Origin: Acidobacteriota bacterium
GTDB lineage: Bacteria; Acidobacteriota; Blastocatellia; RBC074
NCBI GenBank assembly: GCA_022072205.1
Contig: JAJVID010000051.1
Span: 1 to 43,962, forward strand
DNA length: 43,962 nt
Direction: 5' to 3'
Of the stretch, positions 9,223 through 17,332 are shown one piece after another (position 1 is the first letter of the stretch; every line of letters starts with the position of its first letter). The notes under the pieces are model-generated. The model did no database searches. It saw only the letters and a program-made list of their open reading frames with translations, and was not told where the DNA came from. Both the position numbers and the translations under genes were made by a program.

Positions 9223-9302
9223 TTGGTGGTTGGTAGTTGGTGGTTGGTGGTCGGTGGTCGGAAATAAATCTGCCAACCACCAGCCACCAATCACCAACCA
9301 CC
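9223..9302. repeat. Hairpin of tandem GGTGGTT heptamers between trxA and trxB
   Basis: The left arm (9223-9261) is five or more copies of a 7-nt unit, GGTGGTT with variants GGTAGTT and GGTGGTC. The right arm (9273-9302) holds the complementary unit AACCACC and variants. Arms pair over about 30 nt with four mismatches around an 11-nt AT-rich loop. It separates trxA from trxB on the same transcript, so it could act as an RNA stem between the cistrons. It ends a few bases from the trxA stop. Confidence 0.88.
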
Positions 9303-9307
9303 TTTTT

Positions 9308-9643
9308 TTACGCCAATTGCCTTTCAATCATTTGGGAGATCGAGGTCAGGGCGTTTGACGGCACGCCTACGTGACGATCAACTTCCTGTCCCCTGTGAAA
9401 AAGCACCAGCGTTGGGATCCCGCGAATGCCGTATTTCCCGGAGATTTCGATATTCTCGTCAACGTTGAGCTTTACCACTTTCGCCTTGCCCTGAAATTTC
9501 TCGGCCACCTGTTCGACGGTCGGCGCGAGCATCCGGCACGGGCCGCACCACGCCGCCCAGAAATCCACCAGGACAGGGCTGTCTGATTTCAAAACTTCGT
9601 TTTCCCAATTCGAATCGCTAACTTCAGCCACAAATTGACTCAT
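9308..9643 (-). CDS. trxA: Thioredoxin
   Basis: A 111-residue cytoplasmic thiol-disulfide oxidoreductase. The active site WCGPC is at residues 32-36 within VLVDFWAAWCGPC. The conserved cis-Pro occurs in GIRGIPTLVLF, and the C-terminal FHRGQEVDRHVG is also typical. The start ATG 9643 has AAAGGAG at a good distance. It is followed by trxB, its reductase, separated by a repeat hairpin, so the two form a functional pair. Assignment is certain at family level; the choice of trxA rather than another thioredoxin copy is conventional. Confidence 0.97.
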   Translation of the reverse strand: MSQFVAEVSDSNWENEVLKSDSPVLVDFWAAWCGPCRMLAPTVEQVAEKFQGKAKVVKLNVDENIEISGKYGIRGIPTLVLFHRGQEVDRHVGVPSNALTSISQMIERQLA

Positions 9644-9761
9644 TTCTTTCTCCTTTTATAACCGTTTTCCACTTTTAACAAAGCCTTTTGCCACACCGTC
9701 TTCAACATCCGGTTTTCCAGCCCGCGCATTATACCAAACGGGTGTGTCCGCTGGCACACAG

Positions 9762-9834
9762 ATGGGGAGTAGGGAGTAGGGAATAGGGGAATAGCGTTCT
9801 TCCTCCCATTCCCTACTCCCTACTCCCTACTCAT
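9762..9834. repeat. Hairpin of tandem GGGAGTA heptamers overlapping the glgA stop
   Basis: The left arm (9764-9789) is GGGAGTA repeated about three times with a GGGAATA variant. The right arm (9806-9834) is the complement (TACTCCC repeated four times with one ATTCCC variant). The arms differ by one repeat unit. The right arm runs into the stop codon of glgA (9831-9833, minus strand), so the stem forms immediately after translation ends and may stabilise the 3' end or assist termination. It has no T-tract. Confidence 0.88.
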
Positions 9835-11285
9835 CTCTTCGCTGCGACGATCCGATGATAAGCGTTCAGATAATTGTGCGCCGAACGCTCCCAGGAGAAG
9901 TCTTCGCGCATCCCGTTGCGTTGAAGCGCACGCCACGTCCCGCGGTCGTAATAGGCCATGATCGCTTCGTAAAACTTCTCGGTCAGACGGTCACCCGAAT
10001 ATTCGTAAAACTTGTAGCCGTTTCCCTGCCTGGTTGTTGGCTCGAAATTCCGGATCGTGTCGTCCAATCCGCCAACGCCGCGCACAATCGGCGCAGTGCC
10101 GTATTTCAAACTGTACATCTGGTTCAACCCGCAAGGCTCGTAAGACGACGGCATCAGGAACATATCCGCGCCCGCTTCAATCTGGTGCGCGAGCGCGTTG
10201 TTGTAACCGAAATAGACGCCGACCTGAGCGGGCATCGTGTCGCGCACGTGTTGGAAATATCCTTCGTAACTTTCAGCGCCCGAACCGAGCAAGACGAAAT
10301 ACGCGCCGGTCTCCAGCATTCGCCAGACGGCTTGTGTGATCAATTCGATTCCCTTTTGCGAAGTCAGGCGCGAGACAATCGCGACGACCGGTTTTTCCAG
10401 ATCAATCGGCAGATGATATTTCTCCAGCAGGTCGCGTTTGCACGCCGCCTTGCCGTCAAAATTGTGAATCGAATAATTGGCCGCGAGATGAGGGTCGGTC
10501 TCCGGGTTCCATTCGTGGTAATCAACGCCGTTGAGAATGCCGATCAGATCGTCGTGGCGCGCGCGCAACAATCCGTCGAGACGATTGCCGAATTCCGGCG
10601 TCTGAATTTCCTGCGCGTATTTCGGGCTGACGGTCGAGATGGCGGTCGAAAAGTAGATGCCCGATTTCATCGCGTTCGCCGCGTCGTGAAATTCCATCCC
10701 GTACTGGAAAACGTCCCAGCCAAGCCCGAATTTGGGCAGCAGGTTCGGATCGAACAATCCCTGATAAGCCAGATTGTGAATCGTGAAGAGCGTGGCCGTG
10801 CGCGCGAAGAACGGGTCGGCGGCGTAAACGGTCGTCAGGTAAGCCGGGATGAAGCCCGTCTGCCAGTCGTTGCAATGAATGATGTCGGGCGGGCCGCCAA
10901 TGCGTTTGGCAAGTTCGATAACCGCGCGGCTGAAAAACGCGAAACGTTCGACGTCGAAATTTCCCGAACCGTAGATGTAGCCGTGCCCGAAATATTCGTG
11001 GTTGTCTATGAAGTAAACCGGCGCGCCGTTCATCCAATCGCGCCAGACTGCAGCGTATTTTACGCCACCCGCGAAAGGCACGCGCAAGTCATCGAAGATC
11101 ATCTCGCCGGTTTCATGATTGACGACATCGCCGTGGCGTTTGCCGAAACCCGTGTAACGTGGGGTGACGACTGAGATGTCGCAACCGATGCGCGCGAGCG
11201 CTTTCGGCAAAGCCCCGGCGACATCACCCAAACCGCCGGTCTTTGAGTACGGCACAACTTCGGATGAAGCCAGAATTACGCGCAT
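9831..11285 (-). CDS. glgA: Glycogen synthase (ADP-glucose, GT5)
   Basis: A 484-residue glycosyltransferase that extends alpha-1,4-glucan from ADP-glucose. It starts [22 protein letters not shown], with the ADP-binding KTGGL at 15-19. Further family blocks are [51 protein letters not shown] and the C-terminal [22 protein letters not shown] with the donor-site Glu. Length matches the family (about 480). The ribosome site CCGGAAG precedes the ATG. A run of heptamer repeats lies over the stop codon. It is transcribed towards trxA, 187 nt away, so the two may not be co-transcribed. Confidence 0.97.
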   Translation of the reverse strand: MRVILASSEVVPYSKTGGLGDVAGALPKALARIGCDISVVTPRYTGFGKRHGDVVNHETGEMIFDDLRVPFAGGVKYAAVWRDWMNGAPVYFIDNHEYFGHGYIYGSGNFDVERFAFFSRAVIELAKRIGGPPDIIHCNDWQTGFIPAYLTTVYAADPFFARTATLFTIHNLAYQGLFDPNLLPKFGLGWDVFQYGMEFHDAANAMKSGIYFSTAISTVSPKYAQEIQTPEFGNRLDGLLRARHDDLIGILNGVDYHEWNPETDPHLAANYSIHNFDGKAACKRDLLEKYHLPIDLEKPVVAIVSRLTSQKGIELITQAVWRMLETGAYFVLLGSGAESYEGYFQHVRDTMPAQVGVYFGYNNALAHQIEAGADMFLMPSSYEPCGLNQMYSLKYGTAPIVRGVGGLDDTIRNFEPTTRQGNGYKFYEYSGDRLTEKFYEAIMAYYDRGTWRALQRNGMREDFSWERSAHNYLNAYHRIVAAKR

Positions 11286-11512
11286 CGTGTCTTCCGGATT
11301 TGAGCCTTTCTTCTTTTGTTGGGATGTAAAAACGAAGGCGCGATACTAAAGGCGCGCTCGAAAGCTTGTCAAGCATCGCAAAAAAGCGAAAATGTTGTCC
11401 GGCGAGTTGACGACTTGCCGGGCAATCCATTCATTCTGTAAAGCACAATCTGGCAATCAATCGGCAAGCCGGCGGCAAGCTGGCGTTTTGCCGCACACTT
11501 TAAGGAGAACCA

Positions 11513-13147
11513 ATGCTGCGAACGTTCAGAGCTTCCCTTCTCTGTTTCGCTTTACTCATCAACCCGGCGGCCATTCTGGCTCAGGGCCAGGCCACCGCTG
11601 TCGCAACCAATCCCGACGCCGAAATCCAGGCCAAAATCCGCAAGGAAGGCATGGAGAATTCGCAGGTTATGCGGACGATGCATTTCCTGACGGACGTTTA
11701 CGGCCCCCGATTGACCGGCTCGCCCAATCACAAGAACGCCGCTGAATGGGCGATCAGGCAGATGACTTCGTGGGGCTTCGGCAACGGTCATCTTGAGCCG
11801 TGGGATTTCGGCCACGTCGGCTGGCTCAACGAACGCGCTTCGGGCCACATCATCTCGCCGTACAAAGACCCGCTCGTCTTCGAGACGCTGGCCTGGACGC
11901 CGAGCACCAACGGCGCAGTAACGGGAAAGATTTATCAGATGATCCCGCCCAATTCGCCGACTGAAGAAGAGTTTAAAGCTTTTCTGGAAGGCGAGAAGGA
12001 AAAGGTCAAAGGCATGATGGTGATGGTGGGCAAACACCACATCCTGCCGGTCAGCTTTGCGCCTGAAAACAAACGGATGAGCGACGATCAGGCCAAAGCG
12101 CGATTCTCCGGCGCCGGACCGGGCGGGCCGCCTCCCAACGCCAGACCGCAACAGCCACCGCAACAGCCGGGCCAGCCGAGAAAATTGTCATCGAGGGAGA
12201 TCAACCAGAGAGCCGGTGAATTCCTTGCGGCCAACGGCGCGACGATGATGATTATGGACACCGCCGGAGAAGGCCGAATGGAGCAACGCCGCGTCCGCGC
12301 CTTCAACAACCGCAACTTCGATCCATCGAAATTTCCGCCGACAGCCGTGCTCAGCAACGAAGATTATGGGCGCATCTCGCGCGTTCTGGCCGATGGGACG
12401 CCGGTCGAGGCGGAATTCAACATCGTCAACCAGATTTACCCCGAAGGCAAAACTTCGTACAACGCCATCGCCGAAATCGCGGGCACGGACAAGAAAGACG
12501 AAGTGATCATGCTCGGCGGCCACCTCGATTCGTGGCATTCGGCGACGGGCGCGACCGACAACGCCGCCGGTTGCGCGACGATGATGGAGGCCGCGCGAAT
12601 CCTGAAGGCTCTGGGAGTCAAACCGCGCCGCACGATCCGCGTCGCGCTGTGGGGCGGCGAAGAGCAGGGATTGCTCGGCTCGCAGGCTTACGTCAAAGAG
12701 CATTTCGGAACTTTTGAAAATCCGAAGCCCGAATACTTCAAATTCGGCGGTTATTTCAACATTGATTCCGGCACTGGCCGCGCGCGCGGGATGAGCGTCT
12801 TCGGCCCGCCTGAAACCGCGAACGCGCTGCGCCCCATCCTCGCTCCGTTTGAAGACCTGGGCTTTGCGGGCGTGATCACATCCAGAAGCCGCGCGCTGGG
12901 CGGTACGGACAGCACCTCATTCAGTCAGGTCGGATTGCCCGGCATCGGCATCGGACAAGACCCGATTGAATACTTCAACTACACCTGGCACACGAACCTC
13001 GACACGTACGAACGCATCATCGAAGACGACATGAAGAAATCGGCCATCGTCATCGCCGCCGCCGTCTACCATCTGGCGATGCGCGATGAGATGCTGCCGA
13101 GGTTCACTGCTGAAACGATGCCCGCGCGTCCTCCGGCTCGTCCGTAA
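11513..13147 (+). CDS. Secreted M28-family zinc aminopeptidase/carboxypeptidase Q-like
   Basis: A 544-residue exported metallopeptidase. Residues 1-24 form a signal peptide ([16 protein letters not shown]). The M28 dinuclear zinc site is complete: H337 and D339 in GGHLDSW, D349 in GATDNAAG, E383-E384 in WGGEEQG, D418 in FNIDSGTG and H493 in NYTWHTN. Between the N-terminal and catalytic parts is a protease-associated-like insert with a Pro/Gln-rich stretch near 200-225 ([17 protein letters not shown]). M28 enzymes of this kind cleave short peptides in the periplasm or outside. AAGGAG precedes the ATG. A hairpin without T-tract lies 10 nt after the stop. Confidence 0.93.
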   Translation: MLRTFRASLLCFALLINPAAILAQGQATAVATNPDAEIQAKIRKEGMENSQVMRTMHFLTDVYGPRLTGSPNHKNAAEWAIRQMTSWGFGNGHLEPWDFGHVGWLNERASGHIISPYKDPLVFETLAWTPSTNGAVTGKIYQMIPPNSPTEEEFKAFLEGEKEKVKGMMVMVGKHHILPVSFAPENKRMSDDQAKARFSGAGPGGPPPNARPQQPPQQPGQPRKLSSREINQRAGEFLAANGATMMIMDTAGEGRMEQRRVRAFNNRNFDPSKFPPTAVLSNEDYGRISRVLADGTPVEAEFNIVNQIYPEGKTSYNAIAEIAGTDKKDEVIMLGGHLDSWHSATGATDNAAGCATMMEAARILKALGVKPRRTIRVALWGGEEQGLLGSQAYVKEHFGTFENPKPEYFKFGGYFNIDSGTGRARGMSVFGPPETANALRPILAPFEDLGFAGVITSRSRALGGTDSTSFSQVGLPGIGIGQDPIEYFNYTWHTNLDTYERIIEDDMKKSAIVIAAAVYHLAMRDEMLPRFTAETMPARPPARP

Positions 13148-13156
13148 TTCACAAAC

Positions 13157-13189
13157 AAGGTGGGGCAATTTGCCAAATTGTCCCACCTT
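13157..13189. terminator. Stem-loop after the M28 peptidase gene
   Basis: Arms AAGGTGGGGCAATTTG (13157-13172) and CAAATTGTCCCACCTT (13174-13189) pair over 16 bp with one G-T mismatch and a minimal loop. It begins 10 nt after the peptidase stop. There is no T-tract, so it is either a factor-assisted terminator or a 3'-end stabiliser. Confidence 0.55.
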
Positions 13190-13339
13190 CGCCATTGCAA
13201 GACCTTTCCCGCCCCGCGTTCTCTCTCTGCCACTAACTACTAAAGAATTGAAACATTGCTTTCGTCTCAACGTTTGAAGCAATGTCGCCGTAGTTAATCC
13301 CGACAGATAATCCGGACAGATAAATCAAGAGGACCACCT

Positions 13340-14617
13340 ATGCTCAGCCCTTCTTCTAACTTGCGAGAGCCTGCGAGCCGTCGCCTGGCGCTCGTCATCA
13401 GCGCGTGCCTGCTGCTTGCCCTGCTTGCGCCGATTTTCATTTACCGTTTTCATTCCCCGTCATTCAATTCCTTCCTCGCATCTTCAAACAACGAGGCGAA
13501 GAACGCCGACGCGACCGTTGAGGTCAAACGCGGATCGGTCAGAAAGATTCTGCTGCTCGATGGCGAATTGCGCGCCGTGCGTTCGCGGACGATCTACGGC
13601 GCTTCTTCGGAAGAAGCCAAGATCGTTTACCTGCCGCCCGAAGGCACGGTGATCAAAGCCGGCGACCTTGTGGTCGAACTCGACAGCACGAACATCCTGA
13701 CCAGGATCAAGGACACCGATGAGCGGATCGTCGCCGCCGAGAGCGAGATCGTCAGAACCAAATCGCAGCACGAATCGGCGCTGCGCGATCTGGAAGTCGA
13801 ATTGAGCAAGCTCTGGCTGGCTTACGAACAGGCGAAGCTGAAAGCCAAAGTTCCGAATGAAGTCGTCTCGCGCCGCGAATATCAGGAAGCCCAGCTCGCG
13901 CTCGAAAAATCGAAGACCGAATACGAAAACCATCTGAACAAGATCGAGCAGAGAAAGAGGGAGCAGGCCGCCGAATTGCAGGTTAAGACAATCGAGAAGG
14001 CGAAGCTCGACGTTCAGCTCGACCGCGCCAAAAGCAATCTGGACGGGATGAGAATCAAGGCGCCTACGGACGGCATGGTTCTCTACAACGATCACTGGAA
14101 CGAGCGCCGCAAAATTCAGGTCGGCGATGTGGTCTGGGGCGGCTTTCCCATTGTGCAATTGCCCGATCTGACCGAGATGGAAGTCCTGGCTCAGGTCAAT
14201 GAGGTTGACGGCCCCAGGCTTTCAATCGGCGCCAAAGCCGAAGTCAAACTCGACAGCTACCCAGACAAAGTGATCACGGGGCGGATCAAGGACATCTCGC
14301 AGACTGCGATCAAAGCGAGTTGGATGGCGAAAGCGAAAATCTTCCGCGTCACGATCTCGCTCGATCAGACATTGATGGAAATCATGAAGCCGGGGATGTC
14401 GGCCCAGGTGTCGGTCGTCGTCAGCGAAACCGCGCCGAACCTGCTCGTCCCGCGTTCAGCCGTGAAAGCCGGTGGCGAATCGGCGAAGGTCACGCGAATC
14501 GAGAGCGCAGACGCGCGGCGTGAAGTCGCTGTGACGATCCTCGCCGCCGATGGATTGAATTATCTGGTCGCCGACAACGGCGCTCTCAAAGAGGGCGACC
14601 GCGTTTTGGCGAAATAG
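13340..14617 (+). CDS. HlyD-family periplasmic adaptor 1
   Basis: A 425-residue membrane-fusion protein. One N-terminal membrane anchor (about 15-32, LALVISACLLLALLAPIFIY) is followed by a barrel-sandwich half (IVYLPPEGTVIKAGDLVVELDS), a long charged coiled coil (about 125-235), the second lipoyl half (IKAPTDGMVLYND) and a beta-barrel region (VEVKL-like AKAEVKLDSYPDKVITGRIKDI). Adaptors of this type bridge an inner-membrane pump to an outer-membrane channel. GAGG precedes the ATG. It is the first of three adaptors reading towards a MacB-like permease (38 nt gap to the next), which suggests one operon. Adaptors 1-3 are paralogous in layout but diverged in sequence. Confidence 0.88.
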   Translation: MLSPSSNLREPASRRLALVISACLLLALLAPIFIYRFHSPSFNSFLASSNNEAKNADATVEVKRGSVRKILLLDGELRAVRSRTIYGASSEEAKIVYLPPEGTVIKAGDLVVELDSTNILTRIKDTDERIVAAESEIVRTKSQHESALRDLEVELSKLWLAYEQAKLKAKVPNEVVSRREYQEAQLALEKSKTEYENHLNKIEQRKREQAAELQVKTIEKAKLDVQLDRAKSNLDGMRIKAPTDGMVLYNDHWNERRKIQVGDVVWGGFPIVQLPDLTEMEVLAQVNEVDGPRLSIGAKAEVKLDSYPDKVITGRIKDISQTAIKASWMAKAKIFRVTISLDQTLMEIMKPGMSAQVSVVVSETAPNLLVPRSAVKAGGESAKVTRIESADARREVAVTILAADGLNYLVADNGALKEGDRVLAK

Positions 14618-14626
14618 GGCAATACA

Positions 14627-14655
14627 GGTCGTATGTCCCATAGGGCACATAGGTC
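14627..14655. repeat. Short CATAGGTC-like repeat between adaptors 1 and 2
   Basis: The 38-nt gap between adaptor genes contains ACAGGTCG, TATGTCCC, ATAGGGCA and CATAGGTC, four variants of an 8-nt word with partial self-complementarity (ATGTCCC against GGGCACAT). It may be a decayed member of the same class of iterated hairpins found elsewhere in the window. It also occupies the ribosome-binding region of adaptor 2. Confidence 0.4.
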
Positions 14656-15897
14656 ATGATCAAAAAACACAGACGCGTCATCATCGCATTCGCATTCATC
14701 GCGGCCATCGCCGCCGCATACGTCCTTTTCGGATCGAAGCTTTCGGCGCTGCTTCCCAAAGCTGTCGCGACGGGCGATGAGCTTGTCGTCGCGCCGAAGA
14801 CATTGGCGTTCGGCGTTGACGCCACGGGATTGTTGCGCGCGACCTCGGTGCAGAATTTCGGCGCGCCGCCGGCCTTCAGCAACTACTGGCAATTCCAGAT
14901 CGTCAACCTCATTGCCGAAGGCAAGCAGGTCAAAGCGAACGACTCGTTAATCACCTTCGACGCGCAGAGGATCAGGGACGATCTGCAAAGATTCCAGAAC
15001 GAGTTGGATCAAGCCAACAAGGAGCTTGAGAAGACGCGGACGCAGATTGATCTTGAGCGGCAGGAACTGCAATCGAGACTGGCGGCGGCTGAAAACAATT
15101 ACGAGAAGCTGAAGCTGAAACAGACGCGCGATCCGCAATTCGACGTTCCGAACAAGGTCGAAGAAGATCGTCTGGCGTTTGAACAGGCTCGCCGCGAAGT
15201 CGAGGCGTTGAAAGAGCGCATCGAATGGCACAGGAAATCGAGCGAGGCGACTTATCAAATCATCGCCAGCAAGAAGACGCGCGCCGAAAACAAGGTCAAC
15301 GATATCAAAAAAGGCATGGAGAGATTCCAGGCCAAAGCCGACCGCGACGGCGTGGTGATCTATAAATCGAAATGGAACGGCGATAAATACCGCGTCGGCG
15401 AGAACACCTGGTCGGGCCAATCAATCCTCGAAATTCCCGACCTGAACACGATCATCGCCGAAGCCTTCGTCCCCGAAGTTGACATCGGCAAGATCAAAAC
15501 CGGGCAGCGCGTCGAAGTCACGATTGACGCTTTTCCCGACAAAACCTATTCGGGCACGGTCAAAAACATCGGCAAACTCGTTCGCTCGAAAGCCTGGGAC
15601 ATCCCGAACAAAATCCTCGAAGTTCAGATCGCGCTCGACCAGTTGGACACCTCGATTATGCGCCCGGCGATGAGCGTCAAGGCGAAGATCGCGACATCCT
15701 CGATTGAGAATTGTCTGGCCGTCCCGCTCAAAGCCGTGCGCACGACGGCTGAAGGCTCGATGGTCAAAGTGAAGACCGGCGAGGGCTGGCGCGAGCGTCA
15801 GGTCAAGCTCGGCGAATCGAACGGAAACGAGGTCGTGATCGTCGAGGGATTGAACGCCGGCGACCGCATCGCCAGCGATTTCGCGAAAGCAAAGTGA
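14656..15897 (+). CDS. HlyD-family periplasmic adaptor 2
   Basis: A 413-residue adaptor with an N-terminal membrane anchor (about 7-27, VIIAFAFIAAIAAAYVLFG). A lipoyl half follows (NLIAEGKQVKANDSLITFD), then a long helical hairpin rich in Glu, Lys and Gln (about 105-220), KADRDGVVIYKSKWNG, and a barrel domain (GQRVEVTIDAFPDKTYSGTVKNIG) ending in VIVEGLNAGDRIASDF. It continues the operon of adaptor 1. The ATG at 14656 overlaps a short repeat, and its ribosome site (CATAGGTC) is poor. Expected location is periplasmic, anchored in the inner membrane. Confidence 0.88.
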   Translation: MIKKHRRVIIAFAFIAAIAAAYVLFGSKLSALLPKAVATGDELVVAPKTLAFGVDATGLLRATSVQNFGAPPAFSNYWQFQIVNLIAEGKQVKANDSLITFDAQRIRDDLQRFQNELDQANKELEKTRTQIDLERQELQSRLAAAENNYEKLKLKQTRDPQFDVPNKVEEDRLAFEQARREVEALKERIEWHRKSSEATYQIIASKKTRAENKVNDIKKGMERFQAKADRDGVVIYKSKWNGDKYRVGENTWSGQSILEIPDLNTIIAEAFVPEVDIGKIKTGQRVEVTIDAFPDKTYSGTVKNIGKLVRSKAWDIPNKILEVQIALDQLDTSIMRPAMSVKAKIATSSIENCLAVPLKAVRTTAEGSMVKVKTGEGWRERQVKLGESNGNEVVIVEGLNAGDRIASDFAKAK

Positions 15898-15914
15898 GTT
15901 TTTTGTGAGAGCGA

Positions 15915-16025
15915 TTTCAACACAAAGGGACAAAGGATCAAAGGGTCAAGGGATTGGAGAATATGGGCCGTCTTCATCCTTTTTCCACCTTTGATCCTTT
16001 GATCCTTTGTCCCTTTGTGTTGAAA
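15915..16025. repeat. Long hairpin of tandem TCAAAGG(A/G) octamers between adaptors 2 and 3
   Basis: Arms 15915-15952 and 15988-16025 are reverse complements at 36 of 38 positions, the outer 30 without mismatch. Each arm is an 8-nt word (ACAAAGGG, ACAAAGGA, TCAAAGGR) repeated four times. The loop is 35 nt. It belongs to the same family as 1011-1104. The right arm ends 14 nt before the ATG of adaptor 3, so a stem in the mRNA would lie directly 5' of that start. Confidence 0.92.
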
Positions 16026-16039
16026 GAAAATATAACGCT

Positions 16040-17332
16040 ATGAGACCTATCAAACGACTTCCAAAATTCATCCGCGCGATCTTCATCGCAATCATCCTGC
16101 TCGCCGCCGTCTCTGTCGCCATTTATGCCGCGCGTCGCGCCTGGCCGTCAGGCTCGTCCGAAGTCGCGCCGCTCACCGTCGCTGTTCAGCCGCGCGATTT
16201 CACGCTGAAGATTTACGCCAACGGCGAATTGCAATCGGCTGAATCAATGACCATCGCGGTTCCATTCGTCCCGACTCAGAATTTGAGGATCGCCTCGGTC
16301 GTCGCGGACGGCCGCCACGTCAGCAAAGGCGACACGCTGGTCGAATTCGATCAAACAGAGTTGGATTTGCAGATGCTCGAATTCCGCTCGAATCTGGACA
16401 TGGCAAACCAGAAGATCACCAAAGGCGAGCTTGCCACGAACGTCGAGAAAACCGACATCATCAAAGACAAGCGCATCGCCGAGCTTGAATTGCAGAAGAT
16501 CAACGAGTTCCTGCCGCGCGACGCGCAGATTTATTCGCAGCGCGACATCATCGAAGGCCAGATCAACAAGGAGTTCAGCGAAAAGAAACTGGTCTTCGCC
16601 GACGCGCGATTGCAATTGAAGGGCAAGGTCTACACGCTCGACGAAGCGATCCTGCTGCTCGAACGCCAGCAGGCCAACACCAGGATCGGCCAGATCGAGC
16701 GCGCGTTCGCTTCCCTCAAATTGATCTCGCCCGCTTCGGGCATCATCGTTTACAACAACCCTGAATACTTCTTCAGCGGCTTTTCGATCCAGCCGGGCCG
16801 CACGGTCTGGATAGGCTCGACGCTCTTCAACCTCGTCAACCCCGACAAGATGGAGGCCAAGTGTTTTGTGCTGGAAAAAGACGCGGGCGAATTGAAGAAG
16901 GATCAGCCTGTAACGGTCACGCTCGATCCGTTTCCGGGGCAGGAATTCACGGGCAAGGTCAAAACCATTGACAACCTGGCGCGCGCGATTGATCAGGGAT
17001 CGCCGGTCAAATATTTCCAGGTCATCGTCGAATTGGACAAAACCGATCCGAACCTGATGAAGCCGGGCATGAAGCTGAAGGCGCAAATCCGCGCGGGCGA
17101 CTTGAAATCAGTGATCGTCGTCCCGCGCAGCGCCGTAGTCAAAAAAGATTCCGACCTCGCCGTCTACATTCAGAAATCGCCCGGACAGTTCGAGCCTGTG
17201 AAAGTCAAGCTCGGACAGGGCGACCTGATTCAAGTGGCCGTGACCGAAGGATTGCAGGCGGGGCAGACGCTGGCGCTCAACCCGCCCGACGTGAAACGCG
17301 AATCGAAAGATGAAAGCAAGAAAGAGAAATGA
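16040..17332 (+). CDS. HlyD-family periplasmic adaptor 3
   Basis: A 430-residue adaptor starting at ATG 16040. The frame is open back to a TTG at 16007, but that part translates the repeat hairpin. An anchor helix lies near residues 12-30 (AIFIAIILLAAVSVAIYAA). Then come the lipoyl half (IASVVADGRHVSKGDTLVEFDQ), helices rich in charged residues (about 105-220), LISPASGIIVYNN and the barrel (KDQPVTVTLDPFPGQEFTGKV). The last codons overlap the next gene as ATGA. The ribosome site GAAAG is weak and sits next to the hairpin's right arm. Function as in the other two adaptors; the substrate is unknown. Confidence 0.87.
   Translation: MRPIKRLPKFIRAIFIAIILLAAVSVAIYAARRAWPSGSSEVAPLTVAVQPRDFTLKIYANGELQSAESMTIAVPFVPTQNLRIASVVADGRHVSKGDTLVEFDQTELDLQMLEFRSNLDMANQKITKGELATNVEKTDIIKDKRIAELELQKINEFLPRDAQIYSQRDIIEGQINKEFSEKKLVFADARLQLKGKVYTLDEAILLLERQQANTRIGQIERAFASLKLISPASGIIVYNNPEYFFSGFSIQPGRTVWIGSTLFNLVNPDKMEAKCFVLEKDAGELKKDQPVTVTLDPFPGQEFTGKVKTIDNLARAIDQGSPVKYFQVIVELDKTDPNLMKPGMKLKAQIRAGDLKSVIVVPRSAVVKKDSDLAVYIQKSPGQFEPVKVKLGQGDLIQVAVTEGLQAGQTLALNPPDVKRESKDESKKEK

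Noticed and set aside
9218..9301. N-terminal extension of trxB from 9301
   Set aside because: The 28 codons translate the heptamer hairpin, and the normal family start is at ATG 9217.
9223..9302. CRISPR array
   Set aside because: Repeats are 7 nt, contiguous and without spacers; no cas genes are in the window.
16007..16039. TTG start for adaptor 3
   Set aside because: It lies in the repeat arm; a similar MSLCVE peptide arises on the other strand of the left arm, showing it is repeat-derived.
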